64,000 bases of DNA from the NCBI GenBank assembly GCA_046328715.1, contig JAXLWB010000013.1, forward strand, positions 1-64,000, in the 5' to 3' direction. Of this stretch, positions 24,543-32,292 are shown piece by piece. The notes beneath the pieces are model-generated. The model was not told the origin of the DNA. It worked only from the letters and a program-made list of their open reading frames with translations, and made no database searches. Position 1 is the stretch's first letter, and each line of letters starts with the position of its first letter. The position numbers were made by a program, and so were the translations under genes. The stretch is from JAXLWB01 sp046328715. Lineage in GTDB: Bacteria > Chloroflexota > Anaerolineae > Caldilineales > Caldilineaceae.

Positions 24543-26486
24543 TTACTGAACGAGGGTCACGTTATAGAGACAGGCGACACCCCAACCGTCGGTGCAGTCC
24601 ATCGGCGGAACGGGGGGGGTAGTGCCATCGTCCTGGTGCGGGAAGTCTGTCCAAACGGATTCGTTGACAGCATGGAAGGATTGCGGGCGATACATCAGGC
24701 TGAAGGAAGGAATATCGGTCAGGTAAATCTTGACCAATTCGGTGTACATTTCCTTCAATTTGGCCTCGTCGGTTTCGCTTGGAATGGCCTTGATCAGTTC
24801 ATCCGCCTTCGGATTGCTATATTGACCCCAGTTACCACTCCAGTTGCTGGCCATACCAATCCACTCGGAGCTGAGCATGTTGCGGATACGACCCCAAGGC
24901 ATCGTGGGTCCAGCGCCAGCGCTCCACATCATGAAGATGTCATAGCCTGCGGGCAGCGGGGCATCGGACTTGGTCACAACGGTCTGATAGACGGACCATT
25001 CGGGGTAGTTGGTGGTGATTTCAATGCCGATTTCTTTACCAGCAGCAGCAACCACCTCGATGGCAGCTTGCCAGTCGGACCAGCCATTGGGGCAGGTGGC
25101 GACATAGGAGAGCTTCTTGCCATCCAACTCACGCCATCCATCGCCATCCGTATCCTTGATGCCAGCATCATCTAGCAGCTTCTTGGCACCTTCGATGTCC
25201 TTGCCAGCCCACTGCAGATCCTTGACGGCGTCATGGTCGTACATGGCCTGTTCACCGGCGGTCGGGTTCATGAGCGAGCGTGGAACCTGGGTGAAGGTAG
25301 CTGATTGATTGGTCATGGCGTTGGCAATGATGGTGTCATAGTCAACGGCAATCGCAATTGCTTTGCGGACAGCGAGATTGTCCAGGCCGGGCGACTTCAG
25401 GTTGAAGAAGGCGGTCGGCAAACTGGCACCGATACCATAGGGAGCATCGGGCAGGTAGGTCGAGACAGGCAGATTGTCCTTCAGCCACAGATCCTGAATG
25501 TTGGCATTGAATTGTTGGCTGACATCGACTTCACCAGCCTTCAAAGCGGTGAAACCGGCGGCGTTGTCTTTGAAAATGGTGTGCGCCAGATACTTCGGAG
25601 CGGGCAGCTTGCCCCACATCGAAGCATCCTGACCCCAGTAGTTGTCATCGCGGACGAGGACGACCTTGGTTTCGTCAGAGAAGAATTTGTGATAAGGACC
25701 CGAGTAGACAGCATCTTCGGCGGTGTCAGCGAGCAGTTTGGTCGCATCGCTACCCGATCGCTCTTCCAGTTTTTGTGTCCATGCCTTCTGGATCACATAG
25801 TTGCTACTGACATAAGCGGAAACCAATAGCGGGTTGAGTGCCTTGCCATCTTCGCCCAGCTTGGCCTTGACAACCACCGTCTGTGGATCAACCGCTTCGA
25901 TGGTGTCGATGTAATCTTTGTTGCCGGCACCGGTTGGGGTATTGTACTTGACGTGAGTAGCCCAGGTATACGCTACATCGTCAGCGGTCACGGGTGTGCC
26001 ATCACTCCACTTGGCAGCAGCCTTGATCTTGAAGGTGAGCTCAGTTCGGGCATCGTTCCAGGTATAATCGCCATCGGCCAACAGCGGATATTGTTTGCCA
26101 TCCAGCATGTCGTACAGATAGGGCGTTTCGAACATGGTCACACGAGCATTGTCACCTTGGGAGATGGCCAACCCATTGTTGTTGCTGGAAGAATATGGGT
26201 TCCAACCAACGACGGCACCCCACTGTTGACCATTGAAGTACATGGTTTCGTTGCGAGGGAGAGAATTGGCATCAGCCGAAGCTTCGGCGGGTGCGGCGGC
26301 GGCTTCGGTAGCAGTAGGTTCAGCCGGGGCAGCTGCAGCTTCGGTCGCTGTCGGCTCAGCAGCGGCTGTGGTCGCAGTTGGCTCGGCTGCCGCAGGTGCA
26401 GCGGGTGCGGCTGGTGCACCACAGGCTGCTAAAGCAACACTGAGAACTACCAGAAGAGTTACAAAACTGTAAATTTTCTTTGACAT
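24543..26486 (-). CDS. Family-5 solute-binding lipoprotein of the ABC importer
   Basis: A 647-aa lipoprotein that captures the transported solute outside the cell. The signal peptide MSKKIYSFVTLLVVLSVALA ends in a lipobox with Cys22 (LAACGAP). An Ala/Glu/Pro/Thr linker with repeated EPTATEAAAAPA units follows, then an SBP_bac_5 domain (ADGDYTWNDARTELTFKIK, AAKWSDGTPVTADDVAYTW). Family members bind peptides, nickel or oligosaccharides. Nearby beta-glucosidases and the long insert in the DppC subunit favour oligosaccharides, but this is inference. Start chosen at 26486, which has AAGGA upstream. Confidence 0.92.
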   Translation of the reverse strand: MSKKIYSFVTLLVVLSVALAACGAPAAPAAPAAAEPTATTAAAEPTATEAAAAPAEPTATEAAAAPAEASADANSLPRNETMYFNGQQWGAVVGWNPYSSSNNNGLAISQGDNARVTMFETPYLYDMLDGKQYPLLADGDYTWNDARTELTFKIKAAAKWSDGTPVTADDVAYTWATHVKYNTPTGAGNKDYIDTIEAVDPQTVVVKAKLGEDGKALNPLLVSAYVSSNYVIQKAWTQKLEERSGSDATKLLADTAEDAVYSGPYHKFFSDETKVVLVRDDNYWGQDASMWGKLPAPKYLAHTIFKDNAAGFTALKAGEVDVSQQFNANIQDLWLKDNLPVSTYLPDAPYGIGASLPTAFFNLKSPGLDNLAVRKAIAIAVDYDTIIANAMTNQSATFTQVPRSLMNPTAGEQAMYDHDAVKDLQWAGKDIEGAKKLLDDAGIKDTDGDGWRELDGKKLSYVATCPNGWSDWQAAIEVVAAAGKEIGIEITTNYPEWSVYQTVVTKSDAPLPAGYDIFMMWSAGAGPTMPWGRIRNMLSSEWIGMASNWSGNWGQYSNPKADELIKAIPSETDEAKLKEMYTELVKIYLTDIPSFSLMYRPQSFHAVNESVWTDFPHQDDGTTPPVPPMDCTDGWGVACLYNVTLVQ

Positions 26487-26912
26487 CGTTTTTTCCTTTT
26501 TTAACATTGGGAAATTCAAACGTTCCTAAACGGCTAGTAGAGAGTAAATCTTTCTTCTTGCCACCGACTCAAGGTGTGCCGAACAGGTAGTAAGGTGCCT
26601 GCCCATAGGGCGCATAGTGGGATGGTTACAAGTAAGGATCAAAGAGCCTCCTTTCTTGATAACTCAGTGAGGAGAAACCTATCACTATAAGACGATTGCA
26701 ATGCCTTCTCGCCGAGAATCAGAAAATTTATTGGATCGATTACAGTATAATGTAACAAACACGCATCGCAAAAATCATGTGGGTAGACGTTTGCGCAAAA
26801 CAAGTTACCCAACAATCCTGTAGTTACGGTAAAAGTTCGCCTCAGTTTGAACCCAATGAAACTTGAAGCACAAAGGTTGTATAGATAGACCGATGATCCA
26901 CGTTGACAAATT
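26487..26912. other. Gene-free leader of the transporter operon
   Basis: It holds a promoter at 26744-26771 and an operator-like palindrome TTTGCGCAAA at 26790-26799. About 250 bp lie between the predicted transcription start and the ATG. I see no known riboswitch, no repeat and no coding potential in it. Confidence 0.4.
26744..26771 (-). promoter_or_regulatory. Candidate promoter of the ABC importer operon
   Basis: On the minus strand, TTGCGA (26766-26771) and TATACT (26744-26749) with a 16-base spacer. A perfect palindrome TTTGCGCAAA lies about 20 bases upstream. Confidence 0.4.
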
Positions 26913-27398
26913 CTACTGACCCTTTACAGGCGTCAGTACGACAATTGGAATTTGGCGTGTCGTTCGTTCCTGGTAATCGGCGAAGTAAGGATACATGGCT
27001 ACAAGTTTGCGCCAGAGAGTGTCCCGTTCTTGTGTGGCGGCTACTTCAGCTCGTACCTTGATCTCTGTACGCATCACCTGGATCACTGCTTCCCTGCTTT
27101 GCTGGAGGTTTAGCCACCAGGTAGGATTGCGATCACTGCCCGCATAGGCGGCAGCGATGATAAAACGCTCTCTGTCTGTCACATAGACGAGTGGAATGGT
27201 ACGCAATTTGCCAGTTTTGCGGCCCCGAGTGGTGAGCAGCATGGTCGGATATTTGGCAATCTGGGCTTTCCCGCCCGTGATGCGATACAAAAAGACATGT
27301 GCATCCGTGAGCAGGCGTGTCACAGGTCGCATGGAGTCGCGATTCAATATCTTCGATAAGGCCGAGAAAAGGGCTGATTTTTTTGGTTCGTTTGACAT
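26913..27398 (-). CDS. Deazaflavin-type nitroreductase-fold protein
   Basis: A 161-aa protein with the split-barrel flavin/F420-binding pattern of the DDN family: LLTTRGRKTGKLRTIPLVYV, then IIAAAYAGSDRNPTWWLNLQ, and the end IPIVVLTPVKG. Members reduce substrates with F420H2 or bind other flavins or lipids. Chloroflexota often carry F420 genes, but none is visible here. It stands alone between the transporter leader and a family C repeat. Confidence 0.85.
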   Translation of the reverse strand: MSNEPKKSALFSALSKILNRDSMRPVTRLLTDAHVFLYRITGGKAQIAKYPTMLLTTRGRKTGKLRTIPLVYVTDRERFIIAAAYAGSDRNPTWWLNLQQSREAVIQVMRTEIKVRAEVAATQERDTLWRKLVAMYPYFADYQERTTRQIPIVVLTPVKGQ

Positions 27399-27445
27399 GA
27401 TTCAATTTGTAGCTAAAGCAAGACAGTTTTAATAGTTCATAGATT

Positions 27446-27530
27446 GGTCATTCTGAGGCAGCTTTTTGTCGAAGAATCTCGAGTTGGCAACACAGGATTC
27501 TTCGCAAACTACCGCTCAAAATGACAATGT
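27446..27530. repeat. Family C palindromic repeat
   Basis: GTCATTCTGAGGCAGC ... CCGCTCAAAATGACAA, with inner GAAGAATCTCG and AGGATTCTTCG segments. Confidence 0.7.
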
Positions 27531-27621
27531 TGTCCGAATTCGTGATTCGCCGAGTTTTGCTAGCGCCCACCCATGTTGAGATGGCGGCGTCCACCAAACG
27601 TAACACTCCGACAGTGACAAG

Positions 27622-28998
27622 TCATCCATAGAACCTATCTCCATCTAGTCGCATTGGGTTGCGAGTTCCGAGCACACCTTGGAAACTCCGCAGCATAATG
27701 ACGGCGACGATACAAAGAATTAACTCCGAACTTGCCTCCGCCGCCCAAATCCCAATCAGGGAGAAGAAATGAGAGGCTAGCAACAGCACTGGCAGTTTGA
27801 CCAGAAGGATGCCGCCCAGGGTAAGTTGCAGTGCCTCCTTGGCTCGACCGACTGATTGAAACAAGGCCGCCGTGATCATGGCCACGCCGGTGATCGGATA
27901 AGCCAGTGCCAGCAAGCGTAGGGCCGTCTGCCCTTCTGTGATGATTGCGTTTTCTTTGGACAACAGCGCAATCAGGCTCGCTGGGATCAGCAGGCAGATG
28001 GCACAAATCAGTGCGCCATAGAGGATCGTGGCACTGAGCGAAAGCCGGATCGTCTCTCGCACCCGCGTTAGCTTCTTCTGACCAAAGTTATATCCTATCA
28101 GCGGTTGCATGCCCTGGACAATGCCTGTCTGCGGCATGTTTAGGCTGGCATAGAGCCGGTTAACAATCGCAAAGACCCCCAGCGCCGTGTCGCCACCGAT
28201 CTGCTTGAGCAGGTTGTTGGTGACTATCACCAGCAAGCTGGCGCTGAGATTCTTGATCAGCGAGGGGATGCCGATCATCAGTACCTCGCCGATGATGGCC
28301 CAGTTCGGTCTAAAATAGGCGGCTTTGATCTGATAAGAGCGGTTCTTGCGCAAGAAAAAGAAATAGATGCTCATGCCCGCCGAGACAGCCTGCCCGATCA
28401 CTGTCGCCAAAGCCGCTCCCGCCACGCCGATCTTCAACACCATAATGAACAACCAGCAGAGCACGAGATTGACCGTGACCGGAATTACCCAAATCGCCGT
28501 CGAGAAGCGGGCGTTGCCGTCAGCTCGGATGATGGCTGAGAAGCCGGTGCTGGTGATTGCCCCCAGGAAGATGATCCGCCCATAGGGGATGGCGTAGGGC
28601 GCAATGCTGTCGGTAGCTCCCAGCACATAAACAATCGGCCTGATAAAGGTTGCACCTAAGATCGTGATGGTGATCGCCGCTGTCCAGAAGATTAGGAAGG
28701 TGTTTGCTATCGTCTGCGAAGCCTTCTCGATCTTCTGTTCGCCGAGTGCCCGCGAAACGACGGAAGCTCCACCGGCTCCCACGGTCGTCGCCACGCCACC
28801 AAGACCAATCAGCACCGGCGCGATGATCGAAGCGCCCGCTGCTGCCAGCGAATTGATGCCCACCGAAAGGAAGTAAGTGTCAGTAATGCTATAGATCGCA
28901 TAGACGAGCAGTGAAAACGTTGTCTGGGAAGACATTTCCAGCAGCAATTTCCATATTTTTTCCGTGCCCAGACTCTCAACCTTAGCGATGTTACTCAT
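27622..28998 (-). CDS. MATE-family multidrug/metabolite exporter
   Basis: A 458-aa inner-membrane antiporter with 12 predicted helices in two halves. It shows typical MATE segments: TDTYFLSVGINSLAAAGASI, GAGGASVVSRALGEQ in the first half and ASLNMPQTGIVQGMQPLIGYNFGQ in the second. It exchanges Na+ or H+ for cationic or glycosylated compounds. The start ATG lies 6 bases after the stop of the phosphotransferase gene, with GAGGAT overlapping that stop, so the two are translationally coupled. Confidence 0.93.
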   Translation of the reverse strand: MSNIAKVESLGTEKIWKLLLEMSSQTTFSLLVYAIYSITDTYFLSVGINSLAAAGASIIAPVLIGLGGVATTVGAGGASVVSRALGEQKIEKASQTIANTFLIFWTAAITITILGATFIRPIVYVLGATDSIAPYAIPYGRIIFLGAITSTGFSAIIRADGNARFSTAIWVIPVTVNLVLCWLFIMVLKIGVAGAALATVIGQAVSAGMSIYFFFLRKNRSYQIKAAYFRPNWAIIGEVLMIGIPSLIKNLSASLLVIVTNNLLKQIGGDTALGVFAIVNRLYASLNMPQTGIVQGMQPLIGYNFGQKKLTRVRETIRLSLSATILYGALICAICLLIPASLIALLSKENAIITEGQTALRLLALAYPITGVAMITAALFQSVGRAKEALQLTLGGILLVKLPVLLLASHFFSLIGIWAAEASSELILCIVAVIMLRSFQGVLGTRNPMRLDGDRFYG

Positions 28999-29004
28999 AC
29001 ATCC

Positions 29005-29985
29005 TCAGTTTGCTTTCAACCAAGTCATCGCTGCGCCGATCCACTCTCTGGAGAGATTGTAGACAAAATCAGTGTCATAGTTGCGATAATAGCATTCTGT
29101 ATTCATCACCAGGGCGAGGTGCAGTGTATACAGCCAACAACGCTCTTCTTCGGCAAAGGTGAAGGTGGTTTTGCCATAGCCGCGCATGGTGTCGGTGACA
29201 CCGGCCCCGAATGCGAGTGGGCGGAACTGTGCCTCCATTAGCGGTTCTGCCCAGAGCGCCCGTTCAAAGTCAATGATGCCGACAACCCTGCCCTCCGTGA
29301 CGAAGAAATTGGGGTCCCAGGCGTCCCAATGCACCAGGCAGGGGGCGGTGATCTCATCCAATGCAGAGGCATGTTTCAAGATGACGGCACGGATCTCCTC
29401 AAGATTATAGCCATACACAGCGCTTTTTCGGATGCCGTCCTCTAGCGCTGCTTCCACGATCTTGAGGTACGCTTCTTTCCAAGTAGCCGCACGCAGATCA
29501 GGGTTGCCGTCATAGCCAAAGTAAGTTCCCGGAAACGTATTGACTGCCCGAATGATCTCGCCAATGTGCCAGTCGATGCTCGCTTTCGTTTCCGGCGACA
29601 GCTTCTCTTTCACATGCTCAAGACTGTCCCCGACCACCTTCTCCATGAAGAAATAGTCGGAGTCGCACAGGTCGTGGGCAGTATCCAGAAAGTAGATTTC
29701 GGGCACAGGAATAGCCGGATGCTGTCGAACCAGGCGCATGGCTGCGACCTCGGTAGTCATGAGATTTTTTTCATACAGCATCACCTCTGCTCCTTGAGGC
29801 GGTGCAACCTTGAGGACAACCTCGCGTCCATCGGCCAGCCAGACGCAATACGAGGCATTAAACCAGCCATCTTTCAGTTCGAGTACGGCATCTTCGCCCT
29901 CGGCAAGCGCAATTCCGTTAAAGGCTCTGGCGGCCATGGCGGCAATCTGCGCCCGTGTTTGTCGATTTTTCGTTTTGCTTTCCAT
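29005..29985 (-). CDS. APH/choline-kinase-like phosphotransferase
   Basis: A 326-aa small-molecule kinase of the APH fold. The N-lobe reads SYCVWLADGREVVLKVAPP, with the ATP-contacting Lys. The catalytic loop is CLVHWDAWDPNFF, with Asp and Asn at HxDxxxxN positions, and the metal-binding motif is GIIDFERALWAEP. The substrate could be an aminoglycoside, macrolide, sugar or other metabolite. It lies 39 bp behind a GH3 gene and is coupled to a MATE exporter, so a modify-and-export role is one possibility. Confidence 0.85.
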   Translation of the reverse strand: MESKTKNRQTRAQIAAMAARAFNGIALAEGEDAVLELKDGWFNASYCVWLADGREVVLKVAPPQGAEVMLYEKNLMTTEVAAMRLVRQHPAIPVPEIYFLDTAHDLCDSDYFFMEKVVGDSLEHVKEKLSPETKASIDWHIGEIIRAVNTFPGTYFGYDGNPDLRAATWKEAYLKIVEAALEDGIRKSAVYGYNLEEIRAVILKHASALDEITAPCLVHWDAWDPNFFVTEGRVVGIIDFERALWAEPLMEAQFRPLAFGAGVTDTMRGYGKTTFTFAEEERCWLYTLHLALVMNTECYYRNYDTDFVYNLSREWIGAAMTWLKAN

Positions 29986-30024
29986 AGCTTCCTAAAGTCA
30001 GTCGTCCGAATGGGACGGATGGAG

Positions 30025-32199
30025 TTATTTGATTTGCAAACTGGTTGTTAATAAATCCCGATCTCGGGAGGAAGGACCGACCAGAATTTGAAATTCGCCA
30101 GCCTCCACCACAGGAACGCCTTGCGCATTGACAAGCTGAAAGGCAGTCCAGGGCAGTTCGACCTGCACGGTCTTTTTCTCGCCGGGGGCCAATTCGACGC
30201 GAGCAAAGCCCTTGAGTGCCTTGTTCACCCAGGTGACCGAGGTCACCACGTCGCTGACATAGACCTGCACGATCTCTACGCCTGTCCGTTGCCCGACGTT
30301 CTCCACATTTACGGAGACTTGCACCGTTTCCCCGCTGTGCAGGGTGGAGGAAGCAAGCCGTAGATTGGAGTAAACATACTTCGTATAGCTGAGGCCATGC
30401 CCAAAGGGGAAGAGCGGTTCCTGCGTGAGGTCAGCATAGCGATTGCCGTGTTGGCCGCGTACTTGGCTGTAAAAGACCGGCTGTTGGCCCACGTGCATCG
30501 GAATCGAGATGGTCAGCTTGCCCGAGGGGTTGAGTAGTCCAAAGAGTGCCTCGGCCAGCGCACGTCCACCCTCCATGCCAGGGTTGAATAGTTCCACAAT
30601 GGCGGCGGCCCGTTTGACAGAAGCCGGCAATACCAGCGGTTTGCTATTGATCAGAACAACGACCAGTGGTTTGCCAGTCTGAGTGAGTGCATCGAGCAAG
30701 GCAACCTGCCCACCCTGAAGCTCTAAGGTAGCGGTACTCAAAGTCTCGCCGATATAGTTCAGATGGTCACCCACTACGGCCACGACCACGTCCGCCGCCT
30801 GAGCCGCAGCGACCGCCGCCGGAATGCCGGACAGATCGTCATCGATAATCGAGCAGCCTCGCTCATAGTGCACGGCCAGCCCTGCCGGCGCGAGGGCACG
30901 GATGCCGTCGAGAACGGTGGTAGTCTTTGCGCGCGGTTGTTTGCCCGCTTCGGGTGGATGCTGTGAAGCACCCAGCGTCCAGTCGCCCAACTGCTGGAGA
31001 TCATCATCGGCGTTCGGCCCGATCACGGCGATGGATTTGAGTTGCTGTGGGACAAGCGGCAGCAGACCGTTGTTTTGCAGTAACACCAAACTCTGGTGCG
31101 CCATCTCTAGGTTTACTGCGCAGTGTTCGGGACGATTAATTTCAACGGCGGCCTTAGCTAGATCGGGACGTCGTGGGTTTTCAAAGAGGCCCATACGGAA
31201 TTTGAGTGCCAGCAGGCGCGCACAAGGCGCGTCGATTTCGCTCTCTGCCAACTGTCCGCTGCGCACCGCTTCGATGGCGCCTTCGTAGAATTCGGGCGTG
31301 GTCATCATGATGTCATTGCCGGCGCGGATTGCTATGGTGGCGGCTTCGGCGTAGGTGGCGCAGACCCGCTGCTCCTTGACCAGACGACCGACGTTGTCCC
31401 AGTCGGTGACGAGCACGCCTTTGAAGCCCCACTCATCTTTCAAGACTGTCGTCAGCAGCCAGCGGTTGGCGGTCGAGGGCACCCCTTCCATCGATTGGTA
31501 GCCGGTCATGAATGTCATGGCACCAGCCTGCGCGGCCCGTTGGAAGGGTGGCAGGAAATAGCTGCGCAGCTTACGTGGCGAGATATCGGCTTCGGAGGCA
31601 TCGCGTCCGCCCTGCGTTTCGGAATAGCCGGCGTAGTGTTTGGCCGTAGCCAGGATGCCAGTCGGGTCGTCAAGCCCACGGCCTTGATAGCCGCGGATCA
31701 AGGCCGCACCGAACTCGCCAATCAGGTAGGGATCTTCGCCAAAGGTCTCGCCAGTGCGGCCCCAGCGCAGATCGCGGGTGAGACAGAGGACCGGCGAGAA
31801 GGTCCAATGGATGCCGGTCGGGACAACCTCCTCGGCGGTCACGCGCCCGACCTGTTCGAGTAAGTCAGTGTTCCAGCTACAGGCCATCGCCAACTGAGTC
31901 GGAAATATGGTCGCACCAGGCCAAAAGGAATGGCCGTGGATGGCGTCTTCGCCCACCAGCAGCGGAATGCCGAGCCGATTTTGCGCTGCCAGGTCCATCG
32001 CACGTCCGACCTTTTCGCCCAGAATATGCAGAATGGAACCGGGTTGGCGTGTGTTGATGAAGGAGAGATCCTCGGAGCGAGCATCCACCATCATGATCTG
32101 GCCGACTTTCTCCTCCAGCGTCATCCGGCTAAGTAGATCGGCCACGCGTTCTTCGACGCTCAAGGTTGGGTCGCGGTAAGCAGGTGTTTGTATGGACAT
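30025..32199 (-). CDS. Glycoside hydrolase family 3 beta-glucosidase (first)
   Basis: A 724-aa enzyme with an N-terminal GH3 TIM-barrel domain (about 1-330), a C-terminal alpha/beta-sandwich domain (about 370-590) and a fibronectin-III-like domain (about 640-715). The nucleophile region is KGVLVTDWDNVGRL, with Asp in TDW. No signal peptide is visible, so it acts inside the cell on imported beta-glucosides or xylosides. The ATG at 32199 has AGAGG at proper spacing; two ATGs just upstream do not. It follows the second GH3 gene by 90 bp and precedes the APH-like gene. Confidence 0.92.
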   Translation of the reverse strand: MSIQTPAYRDPTLSVEERVADLLSRMTLEEKVGQIMMVDARSEDLSFINTRQPGSILHILGEKVGRAMDLAAQNRLGIPLLVGEDAIHGHSFWPGATIFPTQLAMACSWNTDLLEQVGRVTAEEVVPTGIHWTFSPVLCLTRDLRWGRTGETFGEDPYLIGEFGAALIRGYQGRGLDDPTGILATAKHYAGYSETQGGRDASEADISPRKLRSYFLPPFQRAAQAGAMTFMTGYQSMEGVPSTANRWLLTTVLKDEWGFKGVLVTDWDNVGRLVKEQRVCATYAEAATIAIRAGNDIMMTTPEFYEGAIEAVRSGQLAESEIDAPCARLLALKFRMGLFENPRRPDLAKAAVEINRPEHCAVNLEMAHQSLVLLQNNGLLPLVPQQLKSIAVIGPNADDDLQQLGDWTLGASQHPPEAGKQPRAKTTTVLDGIRALAPAGLAVHYERGCSIIDDDLSGIPAAVAAAQAADVVVAVVGDHLNYIGETLSTATLELQGGQVALLDALTQTGKPLVVVLINSKPLVLPASVKRAAAIVELFNPGMEGGRALAEALFGLLNPSGKLTISIPMHVGQQPVFYSQVRGQHGNRYADLTQEPLFPFGHGLSYTKYVYSNLRLASSTLHSGETVQVSVNVENVGQRTGVEIVQVYVSDVVTSVTWVNKALKGFARVELAPGEKKTVQVELPWTAFQLVNAQGVPVVEAGEFQILVGPSSRDRDLLTTSLQIK

Positions 32200-32215
32200 G
32201 AGCATGCCTCTCATT

Positions 32216-32292
32216 GATTAGTGAGACAGTGAGACAGTGGACAGTATGCGATGACTGACTAACTGTCTACTGCCCCACTGTCCACTGATTAA
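32216..32292. repeat. Family B repeat
   Basis: GTGAGACAGTGAGACAGTGG and ACTGTCTACTGCCCCACTGTCC form an imperfect palindrome that spans the gap between the two GH3 genes and touches the stop codon at 32289. Confidence 0.65.
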
